From the NCBI GenBank assembly GCA_903945375.1, contig CAJAVP010000079.1:1-57915 (forward strand): a stretch of DNA of 57,915 nucleotides. Reading direction: 5' to 3'. Both the position numbers and the translations under genes were made by a program. How positions within the stretch are numbered: position 1 is the stretch's first letter; every line of letters starts with the position of its first letter. This stretch comes from an uncultured Methylococcaceae bacterium (GTDB lineage Bacteria; Pseudomonadota; Gammaproteobacteria; Methylococcales; Methylomonadaceae). Below the pieces are notes generated by a model. It did not search any database. It saw only the letters and a program-made list of their open reading frames with translations, and was not told where the DNA came from. Below, in pieces: positions 42,610 to 51,598 of the stretch.

Positions 42610-43380
42610 TTAAAGATCAAAATGGGCAGCTAAACCGAAAATAATCTGATGATTAACTGTTTCCGTGTTAATCGAGCCACCACCGTTCAATTCGGCCTGA
42701 ACATCAGCATACGTCAATTTGTATTCAGCAAAGCCTGAGATAAAACTATAAATATCGTAATTGATACCCATCATGCCATTGACGGCTGGGCCTGCGCCCC
42801 ATTGGTACTCGTAAGTGTTGACCCCGTTGATACTCGCTTCAACATGAGGAATGACGAACCCTGCACCGAGTCCGCTATATAATTGCATCCGTCCTAATAA
42901 GCTTTGATCGCGTTGTCCGGCTGGAAACCAGCGATATTCACCATTAAACGTCAACGCATTTAAGCCGTGCGACATATTGAAATCTTGAATGGTATTTGAA
43001 ATAGGCTGATTGCCGCCCACGGCAACACCATTGCGTACACCATTCACATTAACCGTTTCGCTGTACTGCAAATAGTTTTTCAAATGACTGAAATCAACCG
43101 ATACCCCCCAATTTGGCGCGTCTTTAAACCAGTAACCTATTCGCGCGCCATAAAAAATAGGCTCTTCAAAGGAATTATCTTCCCAACTCACATCATGAAA
43201 ATTCATGTTGGTATTGCCTTGCGTCAAATTCAAATCGCCATTATCAACCATTGACTGGCCAGCATATAAAGCTAGATTGATTTCAGCGTTTGCGGTTGAT
43301 GCCATTGAGAAAATAGCGCATAACGCGAATAATTTCACGGGGGTTGATTGACATAGCGCGGTGGCAGCGAGTTGTTTCAT
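42610..43380 (-). CDS. Outer-membrane beta-barrel protein
   Basis: A 256-residue protein with signal peptide (ends STANA near 32). Alternating beta-strands form an eight- to ten-strand barrel: FYGARIGYWFKDAPNWGVSV, ALTFNGEYRWFPAG, MQLYSGLGAGFVIPHVEA, MGINYDIYSFISGFAEYKLT. It ends in IIFGLAAHFDL with the terminal aromatic-x order typical of small OMPs. It resembles the OmpA-like/lipid A deacylase-type porin-family fold; no catalytic residues recognised. Confidence 0.82.
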   Translation of the reverse strand: MKQLAATALCQSTPVKLFALCAIFSMASTANAEINLALYAGQSMVDNGDLNLTQGNTNMNFHDVSWEDNSFEEPIFYGARIGYWFKDAPNWGVSVDFSHLKNYLQYSETVNVNGVRNGVAVGGNQPISNTIQDFNMSHGLNALTFNGEYRWFPAGQRDQSLLGRMQLYSGLGAGFVIPHVEASINGVNTYEYQWGAGPAVNGMMGINYDIYSFISGFAEYKLTYADVQAELNGGGSINTETVNHQIIFGLAAHFDL

Positions 43381-43751
43381 CAGTGGTTTCCTATTTAAAT
43401 TAATAATTAAGTTGAGCTGTTAAGTCGTCGTGCATTAGTTTTTTAACAAAATCGGGAGCGGAAGACCGCTCTCACAGATATTCATAATGTTGAAAAACTG
43501 ATGACCTCCTACTTAGTGCTTTCAGCTTTTTGTTAGCGGGTGTAAAGGCTTGCAGCGTTTGTGTCATATGCAAAAACGCGGTTCTAAAACAGAGTTTAGG
43601 TCATTAGCGGCGTCGTTTGCCACGGACAAGAGTTAATAACCCTATAAAATTTCTGTTATGAACGCGGCGATTCTACCTTATGAAATCTTGTTAGGCAATC
43701 TGCAATATTCATAAGGTCTTAAAAATCAATTGGTTAATTATTTTCTGCGTA
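43381..43751. other. Intergenic gap, mostly featureless
   Basis: There are 371 bases between two leftward genes. The only structure seen is a short palindrome, GGGAGCGG near 43452 pairing with CCGCTCTC, of the REP type. No coding stretch or T-tract terminator was found; the promoter for the barrel gene should lie in the left part. Confidence 0.45.
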
Positions 43752-44075
43752 TTAATAGCGTGCCACTGAACGATCACATTCGCAAGACCAAGCATCAATC
43801 CCGCCTTTGAGATTGGCAATGTCTTTAAATCCAGCTTGCTCAAGGTAGCTGGCGGCTTGTTGGCTACGCATTCCATGATGACAAATGACGACGATTTCCT
43901 GATCTTTATTCAGCTCACTGATTCTTTGTGGTATTTGATTGAGTGGAATTAAGACGCTTCCGGCGATTTTGGCGTAATTAAATTCGTGCGGCTCTCTTAC
44001 ATCCAACAAAAATATAGACGTTTTGTGATCGAGCTTCATTTTTAAATCGATAACTGACAGTTGTTTGATAGACAT
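43752..44075 (-). CDS. Rhodanese-like sulphurtransferase
   Basis: The protein has 107 residues from ATG 44075; a longer in-frame extension to 44183 overlaps the aminotransferase gene and has no support. The single rhodanese domain has FLLDVREPHEFNYAKIAGSV, IPLNQIPQRI, the active-site loop IVVICHHGMRSQQAASYL with the catalytic cysteine, and GFKDIANLKGGIDAW. Such GlpE/PspE-like domains move sulphane sulphur. It starts one base after the aminotransferase stop, so the two are coupled. Confidence 0.92.
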   Translation of the reverse strand: MSIKQLSVIDLKMKLDHKTSIFLLDVREPHEFNYAKIAGSVLIPLNQIPQRISELNKDQEIVVICHHGMRSQQAASYLEQAGFKDIANLKGGIDAWSCECDRSVARY

Positions 44076-44076
44076 C

Positions 44077-45240
44077 TTATTCTCTATTGATAAATCGTTG
44101 TAGACGTTGCAGTGCAATGGACATTTTATCGATTGGCAAGGTATAAGCAAAGCGTAACATGTGAGGCGCGTTATATTCGCCAAAGTCTTTACCAGGCGTT
44201 ACCGCAACCCCTTCTTCTTCTAACAAATCCAATGCAAATTGCCCGCTATTGTCCGTAAAATGTGCTGCATTGGCGTATATATAAAATGCACCATCTGGTT
44301 TAATGGGAATGTCAAAGCCCATGCGTAGTAAGCCTTCATAAAGAAAATCACGGCGCATTGCCAGCTCGGCACGACGCCGTTCAAGCTCAATTTGAGTCTC
44401 TTCAGCAAAAGCCGCAATAGCGGCATATTGTGCCACCGTTGAGGTTGCGATAAATAGATTTTGTGCCATTCGTTCGATTACGCCTATAAACTGCTCCGGC
44501 ACAACGAGCCAACCAATACGCCATCCTGTCATCCCAAAATATTTTGAAAAGCTATTGATAACAAACACTTGATCGCTAAACTTCAAGGCACTAACCGCCT
44601 CCCTACCATAAACTAAGCCGTGATAAATCTCATCTGAGTAAAAACAACCGCCTAAATCGTCAACCATTGCCACGGCTTGTTTTAAATCATCGGCATCAAT
44701 AAGTGTTCCAGTTGGATTGGAGGGCGAGGCGACCAACACCGCTTTAGTTGAGTCCGTCCAATGCTGTTTGATTATTTGTGCATTCAGGTGATAACGGGTC
44801 GTTTCATCAACAGGAATAGCCTGTACACGGCCCTCTAGCAAGGTCACAAAGTTTCGATTACAGGGATAACACGGATCTGCCAGCAAAACCTTATCGCCCG
44901 CATTTAGACTGCTTCCCAGTGCCAGTAATAATGCGCCAGATGCACCTGGCGTAATAAAAATACGCTCTACTGGCACTGATATTCCCTGACGCTGATAAAA
45001 ATCGGCGATTTCCTTACGCAAGTGTGGTAGGCCGGCAGCCGGCGTGTACTTAACTTCACCGCTTTGTAATAAGTGGATACCTGCGTCTATGATGGCTTGT
45101 GGGGTTGGAAAATCGGGCTCGCCAATTTCCATGTGAATGATCGAGCGCCCTTGATCTTCAAGTTGTTTTGCCCTACGTAATAAATCCATAACGTAAAATG
45201 GGGAAATGCCTTGTGTTTTTTTTGCTGGATTTGCAGCCAT
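44077..45240 (-). CDS. Pyridoxal-phosphate-dependent aminotransferase, class I/II
   Basis: A 387-residue fold-type I aminotransferase of the AspC/AlaC-like group. MEIGEPDFPTPQAI is the N-terminal substrate loop, and ITPGASGALLLALGSSL, ADPCYPCNRNFV, ASPSNPTGTLIDADD and YSDEIYHGLVYG follow. The PLP lysine is in NSFSKYFGMTGWRIGW, and FAYTLPIDKM holds the carboxylate arginine region. The specific amino donor cannot be assigned. It is followed immediately by the rhodanese gene. Confidence 0.93.
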   Translation of the reverse strand: MAANPAKKTQGISPFYVMDLLRRAKQLEDQGRSIIHMEIGEPDFPTPQAIIDAGIHLLQSGEVKYTPAAGLPHLRKEIADFYQRQGISVPVERIFITPGASGALLLALGSSLNAGDKVLLADPCYPCNRNFVTLLEGRVQAIPVDETTRYHLNAQIIKQHWTDSTKAVLVASPSNPTGTLIDADDLKQAVAMVDDLGGCFYSDEIYHGLVYGREAVSALKFSDQVFVINSFSKYFGMTGWRIGWLVVPEQFIGVIERMAQNLFIATSTVAQYAAIAAFAEETQIELERRRAELAMRRDFLYEGLLRMGFDIPIKPDGAFYIYANAAHFTDNSGQFALDLLEEEGVAVTPGKDFGEYNAPHMLRFAYTLPIDKMSIALQRLQRFINRE

Positions 45241-45346
45241 TGATGCGCTCTCTAAAAAACCGGCAATGATACCAATAATCCTTGCTTACACTTTAATATT
45301 CTGCTAAAAAAGCGCGGTTTTAATCATTTTGAGTTGGAGTTAATGG

Positions 45347-45781
45347 ATGACCAGTAGTGCTAAAACAGGTGCATCACCTTTTACCTTTACACCTTATGTG
45401 GAAACAGAGGGTGAAGAATATATGAATGAAGATCAATTAAAGCATTTTGAGAACATTCTAAAAAAATGGAAAGCAGAATTGATGAATGAGGTGGATCGCA
45501 CCGTACATCATATGCAAAAAGATGCAGCTAATTTCCCCGATCCCAATGATCGGGCAACCCAGGAGTCAGAATTTAGTTTGGAATTAAGAACCCGTGATCG
45601 TGAACGTCGACTCATTAAAAAAATTGACGAGGCGCTTAAGGAAATTGAATCAGGCGATTATGGTTTTTGCGAATCTTGCGGTATCGAGATTGGTATTCGC
45701 AGATTAGAAGCCAGACCCACCGCAACGCTGTGTATTGACTGCAAGACATTGGACGAAATACGCGAAAAACAAATGGGCTAA
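45347..45781 (+). CDS. dksA: RNA polymerase-binding transcription factor DksA
   Basis: A 144-residue DksA, close to E. coli's 151. The coiled-coil tip carries the essential acidic residues in [22 protein letters not shown]. The zinc finger is CESCGIEIG followed by CIDCKTLDE (four cysteines). With ppGpp it reprograms rRNA and amino-acid promoters through the secondary channel of RNA polymerase. GGAG precedes ATG 45347. The gluQ gene starts about 25 bases after its stop, a common gammaproteobacterial arrangement. Confidence 0.97.
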   Translation: MTSSAKTGASPFTFTPYVETEGEEYMNEDQLKHFENILKKWKAELMNEVDRTVHHMQKDAANFPDPNDRATQESEFSLELRTRDRERRLIKKIDEALKEIESGDYGFCESCGIEIGIRRLEARPTATLCIDCKTLDEIREKQMG

Positions 45782-45806
45782 ACGCCAAGCGTATCCCTGC
45801 ACGATC

Positions 45807-46697
45807 GTGCAACAATCCCCCGCTCTTATTGGCCGGTTTGCGCCATCGCCCACCGGCCTCCTTCATTTAGGTTCGCTTTATACCGCGCTGGCTAGTTTTT
45901 TAGCTGCGCGTTCTCAGCAAGGTCAATGGTTATTACGCATTGATGATTTAGATACGCCTCGCAATTGTAAAGGCTCGATCGAGTCCATCTTAACAACCTT
46001 AGACATTTACGGCTTACATTGGGACAGAGATGTTTTTTATCAAAGCCAGCAATTGACCCATTATGAAGACGCATTGAATCAACTAGAGGCGCTGAACAAA
46101 CTTTATCCTTGTGTTTGTAGCCGGAAAATGCTCGAGTCAACTCGCTATGCAGGACATTGCCGTCACCTATCCGCTGTCCCCAGTACCGCTTTCGCACTCC
46201 GTGTTAAAACCGACGCGCAGTGGCTGAGTTTTGACGATGAATTACAAGGCACGGTACGCGCCCAGGCAGACGATCAAGGTGATTTTATCATTAAGCGCAA
46301 AGACCAGATTTTTGCGTATCAATTTGCTGTGGTTATTGATGATGCTCAGCAGCATGTCAATCAAGTGGTACGCGGTTGCGATCTGCTAGACTCCACGCCT
46401 AAACAACTTTATTTACAGCAATTGTTAGGTTTGCCGCGTCCGCATTATCTGCATGTACCAATTATTATTGATCAGCAATGTCAGAAATTAAGTAAACAAA
46501 CCTTAGCGAATGCGGTGAGTTTAAAGTCGCCCGCTAAGGTGTTATTTCACTTATTAAACCTACTCAAACAACAGCCCCCTCGTGAGCTTGAATATGCCTC
46601 AACTCAAGAAGTGCTAGCTTGGGGGATTTTACATTGGAATCCTCAGCCACTAAAAAATCTGCGGATGATGTATCTACCCGATGTTTTAAGCAAATGA
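45807..46697 (+). CDS. gluQ: Glutamyl-Q tRNA(Asp) synthetase
   Basis: GluQ-RS attaches glutamate to queuosine in tRNA(Asp). It is 296 residues if translation starts at GTG 45807, the only near start giving the family N-terminus (ALIGRFAPSPTGLLHLGSLY); an earlier TTG lies within dksA. The HIGH-like motif is PTGLLHLG, RIDDLDTPR follows, the zinc cysteines are in YPCVCSRKML and AGHCRH, and KLSKQT is the KMSKS equivalent. The anticodon-binding domain of GluRS is absent, as expected. The 3' end overlaps the convergent apaH by 12 bases. Confidence 0.95.
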   Translation: MQQSPALIGRFAPSPTGLLHLGSLYTALASFLAARSQQGQWLLRIDDLDTPRNCKGSIESILTTLDIYGLHWDRDVFYQSQQLTHYEDALNQLEALNKLYPCVCSRKMLESTRYAGHCRHLSAVPSTAFALRVKTDAQWLSFDDELQGTVRAQADDQGDFIIKRKDQIFAYQFAVVIDDAQQHVNQVVRGCDLLDSTPKQLYLQQLLGLPRPHYLHVPIIIDQQCQKLSKQTLANAVSLKSPAKVLFHLLNLLKQQPPRELEYASTQEVLAWGILHWNPQPLKNLRMMYLPDVLSK

Positions 46698-47579
46698 GCT
46701 TAAATGTTTATCGTGTGCGGAGAGAGATTTGTCAGAAGAATTATCAACGACATACGCTTTGCCAGGTTTTTTGGCAACGGGACAATCGATACTGAAACGT
46801 TGTACAGGTTCATCTAATCGAATCGCGGTCAATTGCCCGCCCCATAAACAGCCGGTGTCAATCGCATAACAATTTGAGCCTTCGTAATAGCCTAAGGTTG
46901 ACCAATGACCGCAGACAATTCGCATATTGGCACTACGACGACCCGGGACATCAAACCAAGGTATTAGTCCTTTAGGTTGGCTGCCGATAGGGCCACTGTT
47001 GGCAAAATCCAACCGCCCTTCATTGTCGCAATAACGCATACGCGTGAAGCAGTTAATAATAAATCGTAACTTTGCCGCCCCTTTTAAATTAGACGACCAA
47101 ATATTGGGCTTATTGCCATACATTTGCTTTAAAAAGTTGGCATAGTCCGCCCCTTGCAGGGTTGCTTCAACAAGAGCCGCCATTTTTTGGGTTTTTTTAA
47201 AATCCCATTGCGGAGGTAAACCGGCATGGATCATACAAAAATCATCGTTATGGTAAAACAACGGCCGATGACGTAACCAGTGAATTAATTCATCGCAATC
47301 ATGCGCTTCAAGTACCGCCGATAAGGCGTCTTTTTTGTGGGCTATTTTGGGATTGCAGTATGCCGCCAGCAAGTGCATATCATGATTACCTAACACCGCA
47401 ACCGCTGAATCCCCCAGCGCTTTAATAAAACGCAAAGTTTCTAATGAATGAGGGCCACGGTTAACTAAATCACCGGCAAACCAGAGAGAATCGTTTTGTT
47501 TATCGAATGAGATCAAATCAAGCAGTCTTAACAGCTCGTTAAAACAGCCCTGAACATCTCCAATAGCGTAAATAGCCAT
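46686..47579 (-). CDS. apaH: Symmetrical bis(5'-nucleosyl)-tetraphosphatase
   Basis: ApaH hydrolyses Ap4A to two ADP. The protein has 297 residues. Metallophosphoesterase motifs are YAIGDVQGCFNELLRL, LWFAGDLVNRGPHSLETL, AVLGNHDMHLLA and MIHAGLPPQW, with the final metal site in IVCGHWSTLGYY and AIDTGCLWGG. It is downstream of apaG with a four-base gap. The usual rsmA/pdxA partners are not here. Confidence 0.97.
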   Translation of the reverse strand: MAIYAIGDVQGCFNELLRLLDLISFDKQNDSLWFAGDLVNRGPHSLETLRFIKALGDSAVAVLGNHDMHLLAAYCNPKIAHKKDALSAVLEAHDCDELIHWLRHRPLFYHNDDFCMIHAGLPPQWDFKKTQKMAALVEATLQGADYANFLKQMYGNKPNIWSSNLKGAAKLRFIINCFTRMRYCDNEGRLDFANSGPIGSQPKGLIPWFDVPGRRSANMRIVCGHWSTLGYYEGSNCYAIDTGCLWGGQLTAIRLDEPVQRFSIDCPVAKKPGKAYVVDNSSDKSLSAHDKHLSSFA

Positions 47580-47583
47580 TTAA

Positions 47584-47961
47584 CTAATGCAAAGTCCTTG
47601 GAATAGATAAAGTAAATTTGGGGATAGTGGCATCAAAATCTTCACCTTCATCGGAACGCAGGGTATAGCTACCCTCCATTGTTCCCACCGAGGTTTCAAT
47701 AATCGCACCGCTGGTATAGCGAAAGCTATCACCGGGTTTAAGATAAGGTTGCTCACCAACAACACCCTCACCTCTCACTTCTTGAATTTTGCCGTTGGCA
47801 TCGGTAATGAGCCAATGGCGCGTCAGCAGCTTTGCCGGAATATCGCCTTTGTTGCTAATGGTAACGGTATAGGCAAAAACAAACCGACCTTGCTCAGGCA
47901 ATGATTGGGCGGCGATATAAAAAGGCTGTGCTTCAATAATGATTTTGTTTTTTTCGTTCAT
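47584..47961 (-). CDS. apaG: ApaG domain protein (Co2+/Mg2+ efflux-associated)
   Basis: A 125-residue immunoglobulin-like beta-sandwich protein. FVFAYTVTISNKGDIPAKLLTRHWLI is the family core, followed by VRGEGVVGEQPYLKPGDSF and TSVGTMEGSYTL. The biochemical role is unsettled; mutants affect cobalt resistance. It is the first gene of an apaG-apaH pair. Confidence 0.96.
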   Translation of the reverse strand: MNEKNKIIIEAQPFYIAAQSLPEQGRFVFAYTVTISNKGDIPAKLLTRHWLITDANGKIQEVRGEGVVGEQPYLKPGDSFRYTSGAIIETSVGTMEGSYTLRSDEGEDFDATIPKFTLSIPRTLH

Positions 47962-48116
47962 TTGGACATGAAAGAGATTAATAATGACGCTATTATTTCA
48001 ACGTAACTTAACCTTAAACGCAAGCAGTGTCTTTTATTGAGGCTAAAAACATTGATAACATCGAATTATTATCTGATTATTTTGAGTCAAAAGCCTCTAC
48101 ATACGAAAGTAGCAGA

Positions 48117-48146
48117 CAAAAAAAAGGCGGTCTAGGTAGACCGCCT
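48117..48146 (-). terminator. Intrinsic terminator, leftward
   Basis: A perfect 11-bp stem (48123-48133 with 48136-48146) with a two-base gap in the middle, next to seven A on the plus strand (48118-48124), which read as a T-tract on the minus strand. It points away from the plus-strand regB gene. Confidence 0.8.
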
Positions 48147-48201
48147 TAAGAGTATTAGGAAGGATATAACGCAACTTTCAGCTAGGAGACTCAATCAAGA
48201 G
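48117..48201 (-). ncRNA. Candidate small RNA ending in a strong intrinsic terminator
   Basis: A terminator hairpin (GGCGGTCTA at 48125-48133 with 48136-48144, followed on the minus strand by seven T) lies in the apaG-regB gap, where no leftward gene ends. Upstream on the same strand, TTGTCA (48235-48230) and TAACTT (48213-48208) have a 16-base spacer. They would start an RNA near 48201 of about 85 bases. A RegA-type box lies just upstream of the -35. There is no known family match. Confidence 0.4.
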
Positions 48202-48248
48202 CCTTAAAAGTTAGGTTAATCATATCAACTGACAATGCAAATAAAAAT

Positions 48249-48263
48249 GTGACATATTGTCGC
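48249..48263. promoter_or_regulatory. RegA/RegR-type operator upstream of regBA
   Basis: GTGACATATTGTCGC fits the RegR-type consensus GNGRCRTTNNGNCGC except at one fixed position, and its outer bases form an imperfect dyad (TGTGAC...GTCGCA). Its place, about 100 bases before regB, suggests autoregulation. It could also act on the leftward candidate RNA. The consensus is recalled from alphaproteobacterial work, so transfer to this organism is inference. Confidence 0.5.
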
Positions 48264-48361
48264 AGGCATGGTACAGAACCTAATAGCCATCAAAAGATAT
48301 CTCACCGTTACCATAGAATCGCTTTATTATAGCGACTTTCATCATTAACTATTTTTATCAC

Positions 48362-49765
48362 ATGCTTTCTCACGTCTCGCCCAAATCCGAGTTCTCAGCT
48401 CGGCAAAATTTAAGATGGCTTTTTATTCTGAGAAATTTAATGATCCTCAGCGAATCATTGCTTATCATCATTTCTGTTTATGGTTTAAACATTCGTCTGC
48501 CAGAACAGCAGCTTTGGTTGGTCATGTTATTAATCTGTGCGGCCAATATTTACACCTCAATTCGCTTACATGCAGAAGAGCCAGTGACAGAAATAGATAT
48601 TTTCAGCCAATTGGTTGTCGATGTTGGCGCAATCGGCTTGCTCTTGTATTTAACCGGAGGCGCATCCAATCCGATTATCTGGGTGTTCTTGTTACCGGTG
48701 ATTATTACGGCGATCATGCTGCCACAATCTTATGCTTGGTATATGGTGATACTGACCACCACGATGTACACCATACTCATGACATTTAATATTCCATTAC
48801 CCGCCATAGAACCGCATTCACCTAATCTACAGATGATTCATTCTGGCTTTGGTAGTTATGAAATGTTGCAGCAGGCACATGCGATTAATGACCGGCATTA
48901 TTTTAATCTGCATGTGTTTGGCATGTGGTTCGGTTTTGTATTTAGCGCCGGATTAGTGGCTTTTTTTGTCGTTGAATTAGCCAAGACACTCAAAATTCAA
49001 GAGCGTAATTTAGCCGATGCCCGAGAAAGTGCTTTACGTGATGAACGTGTCGTAGCCCTAGGGACGCTCGCTGCCAGTGCCGCACATGATATGGGAACGC
49101 CCTTAGGAACGATGGCAATTGTTGCGCATGAGCTGGAAAATGAGTATCCAGAACATCGATTTCCAGATTTACATGAAAAGACACTGATCATCCAGCAACA
49201 AATCGAACGGTGTAAACAAGCGTTATCCGTGATGTCAGAATCGGCGGGCGAGTTACGCGCCGAATCTGGGCGCATGACGACGTTGACAGAATACATTGAT
49301 GATGTCATTAATCAATGGCGCACCCATAAGCCTACTGCAAAACTTAATTTTTTTATTGATGCAAACATTGAAACTCAGGCTAAAATCATTGCCGAACGCA
49401 CACTCACACATTCTCTCATTAATATTCTCAACAATGCAGCTGAAGCCTCTCCCCCGGAAAAGGGCGTTGACTTTCATGCGTCATGGGATTTATACCAAGT
49501 CAAAATCATTATCAGAGACTTTGGCCCGGGCTTACCTTCTGGTGTGGCAGAAATAGCGGGAAGACAACCGGTTGTTAGTAAAAAACGTGGCTTAGGTGTT
49601 GGACTTTTCCTGACCTATTCGACGATCAATCGCTTAGGTGGAAAAATCAATCTATACAATAGTGAAACGGGTGGTGCATGTGCAGAAATAACTTTACCTC
49701 TTTTAAATACGGAGAAAAACGATGACAATCCCGGAACTGGACAAGCCCCGTTTATTACTGGTTGA
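48362..49765 (+). CDS. regB: Redox-sensing histidine kinase RegB/PrrB/RoxS
   Basis: A 467-residue membrane kinase with six helices in the first 210 residues. The quinone-binding motif GGASNP is at 99-104. The H-box has the autophosphorylated histidine H242 in ASAAHDMGTPLGT. C284 in QQIERCKQALS matches the redox cysteine of RegB. The ATPase domain shows NILNNAAEAS, IRDFGPGLP and RGLGVGLFLTYSTI. RegB senses the quinone pool and respiratory redox state and phosphorylates RegA. It overlaps regA by 44 bases. In gammaproteobacteria this system (RoxSR) controls terminal oxidases and redox metabolism. Confidence 0.94.
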   Translation: MLSHVSPKSEFSARQNLRWLFILRNLMILSESLLIIISVYGLNIRLPEQQLWLVMLLICAANIYTSIRLHAEEPVTEIDIFSQLVVDVGAIGLLLYLTGGASNPIIWVFLLPVIITAIMLPQSYAWYMVILTTTMYTILMTFNIPLPAIEPHSPNLQMIHSGFGSYEMLQQAHAINDRHYFNLHVFGMWFGFVFSAGLVAFFVVELAKTLKIQERNLADARESALRDERVVALGTLAASAAHDMGTPLGTMAIVAHELENEYPEHRFPDLHEKTLIIQQQIERCKQALSVMSESAGELRAESGRMTTLTEYIDDVINQWRTHKPTAKLNFFIDANIETQAKIIAERTLTHSLINILNNAAEASPPEKGVDFHASWDLYQVKIIIRDFGPGLPSGVAEIAGRQPVVSKKRGLGVGLFLTYSTINRLGGKINLYNSETGGACAEITLPLLNTEKNDDNPGTGQAPFITG

Positions 49766-50270
49766 TGATGATGAGACCTTTTGCAAGGTACTCAAATCAG
49801 CGCTGGAAAAAAGAAATTATGAAGTAATTGCGGCGAATAATGTGGCGGATGGCGTGGCATTGGCGGAGCAATATTTGCCAGAATATGCCGTGATTGACTT
49901 GCGTATTGGTTATGAATCGGGGTTGGAGTTAGTGAAAAAATTAATCTCCTTAGATGATAATACGCAAATTATCATGTTGACGGGATTTGCCAGCATCGCC
50001 ACCGCCGTCGAAGCCATTAAACTGGGAGCGGTGCATTATCTGACTAAACCCGCTAATGCTGATGAAATTGTCAACGCGCTCAATCGTAACGAAGGTGACT
50101 CTTCCGTCTCCATCAGCGAAAACCCCTTATCGGTGAAGCGGTTAGAATGGGAACACTTACAAAAAGTCTTAATGCAATATGAGGGCAATATTTCAGCCGC
50201 TGCCAGAGCCTTGAACATGCACCGCCGCACTTTACAAAGAAAGCTCGATAAACGACCGGTGCGAGATTAG
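49722..50270 (+). CDS. regA: Redox response regulator RegA/PrrA/RoxR
   Basis: A 182-residue regulator. The receiver has LLLVDDDETFCKVL, phospho-acceptor D59 in YAVIDLRIGYESG, IIMLTGFASIATAVEA and YLTKPANADEI. A Fis-type helix-turn-helix at 140-180 (VLMQYEGNISAAARALNMHR then RTLQRKLDKRP) is almost invariant in the RegA family. Overlap with regB indicates coupled translation. The IATAVEAIKLGA segment is the classic RegA signature. Confidence 0.96.
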   Translation: MTIPELDKPRLLLVDDDETFCKVLKSALEKRNYEVIAANNVADGVALAEQYLPEYAVIDLRIGYESGLELVKKLISLDDNTQIIMLTGFASIATAVEAIKLGAVHYLTKPANADEIVNALNRNEGDSSVSISENPLSVKRLEWEHLQKVLMQYEGNISAAARALNMHRRTLQRKLDKRPVRD

Positions 50271-50278
50271 TGATAGCG

Positions 50279-51112
50279 ATGACGGCTTTATCTGCTTATT
50301 TATGTCCAGTTTGTACAGCCCCCTTGGCATTAGCCGCAACCGGCAAATCTTATCAGTGCGTACAAGGTCATTGTTTTGATCTTGCCAAAGAAGGCTACCT
50401 TAATCTATTGCCAGTGCAACACAAACATTCCAGCGAGCCCGGCGACAGCAAAGCCATGCTGAATGCCAGACGCGCTTTTTTAGAAGCCGGTCATTACGAA
50501 CCGCTGGCAAATGCCATTAGCGCAATACTTAACAACGAAGCGACGGCGATGAATCAGCCCTTACGTCTGTTGGATATCGGTTGTGGCGAGGGCTATTACT
50601 CCCGCAAAATCCACATGATGCTGCCAAATATTGAGTGGCACGGGTTAGACATTGCCAAATTTGCAATAGCCGCAGCCGCTAAAAAATTACCCAACGCGCA
50701 TTATGTCGTTGCCAGTTCTAAACGCTTACCTTATTGCGACCAGTATTTTGATGTGGTATTGCGGGTATTTGCGCCATCCGATGAAGACGAGTTACAGCGC
50801 GTGCTTAAACCTTTCGGTCGCTTGCTGATTGTCACGCCCGGGCCTAGACATTTGGCGCAATTAAAAGCATTTATTTATCATGATGTCAGAGAACATGCTG
50901 ATGCCATCGCATGTCCCGCTGGATTTACTCGAATCACTAGCCAACGACTGAGCTATTGGCTTGAGACCTATCCTAGCGAGCGAGCCGCCTTGTTGCAAAT
51001 GACCCCTTTTGCCTGGCGAGCTAATTATGAGCGCCAACAAGCCTTGCAAGCGCCTGAAATACTGCGTATAGAAACAGATTTTATTTTAAGCTTGGCCGAA
51101 AAAAACTGCTGA
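50279..51112 (+). CDS. rlmA: 23S rRNA (guanine(745)-N1)-methyltransferase
   Basis: RlmA methylates G745 in 23S rRNA. The protein has 277 residues from ATG 50279; GTG at 50270 overlaps the regA stop by one base and is an alternative. The zinc finger CPVC-x14-C-x4-H (LCPVCTAPL, YQCVQGHCFDLAKEGYLNLL) is the family feature. The motif I AdoMet site is LLDIGCGEGYYSRKI, and VLRVFAPSDEDELQRVLKP follows. It is probably in one transcript with regBA, since only eight bases separate the genes. Confidence 0.94.
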   Translation: MTALSAYLCPVCTAPLALAATGKSYQCVQGHCFDLAKEGYLNLLPVQHKHSSEPGDSKAMLNARRAFLEAGHYEPLANAISAILNNEATAMNQPLRLLDIGCGEGYYSRKIHMMLPNIEWHGLDIAKFAIAAAAKKLPNAHYVVASSKRLPYCDQYFDVVLRVFAPSDEDELQRVLKPFGRLLIVTPGPRHLAQLKAFIYHDVREHADAIACPAGFTRITSQRLSYWLETYPSERAALLQMTPFAWRANYERQQALQAPEILRIETDFILSLAEKNC

Positions 51113-51121
51113 GAGCCGCCC

Positions 51122-51598
51122 TTACCCGCTCGTCGTTTTACCACGACCGAATCCAAACGACTCGGCTAACATCAAGCCAACGCCCACCGTAATCGCGGCA
51201 TCGGCAATATTGAACGCAGGCCAATGCCAACTGCCATAATAAACATCTAAAAAGTCAATCACATAGCCATAAGCCACGCGGTCAATCAAATTGCCGATAG
51301 CACCGCCTAAAATTAACGACAAAGCCACTGCCAACAAACGTTCTTGATTGTGTAAACGAGTCAGCCATACCGTAATGCCTATACTGACGACTAAGGCTAA
51401 GCCAGCAAAAAACCAACGCTGCCAGCCGCCTGCGGTACTCAGAAAACTAAAAGCCGCACCGGTATTGTGAACATACGTTAGGTTGAACGAGGGCAATAAA
51501 GGAATAGATTGATAGAGCGGCATGTTGGCGTCTATGGTCAACTTGCTGACTTGATCCAAAATTAACGCCAACAAGGATAGCCATAAATACTTAAGCAT
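51122..51598 (-). CDS. lspA: Lipoprotein signal peptidase (signal peptidase II)
   Basis: LspA removes signal peptides from lipidated prolipoproteins in the inner membrane. The protein has 158 residues with four membrane helices. Motifs are [22 protein letters not shown], the catalytic aspartates in [20 protein letters not shown], and [16 protein letters not shown]. Its start overlaps the end of ileS by eight bases, the classic ribF-ileS-lspA order. Confidence 0.97.
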   Translation of the reverse strand: MLKYLWLSLLALILDQVSKLTIDANMPLYQSIPLLPSFNLTYVHNTGAAFSFLSTAGGWQRWFFAGLALVVSIGITVWLTRLHNQERLLAVALSLILGGAIGNLIDRVAYGYVIDFLDVYYGSWHWPAFNIADAAITVGVGLMLAESFGFGRGKTTSG

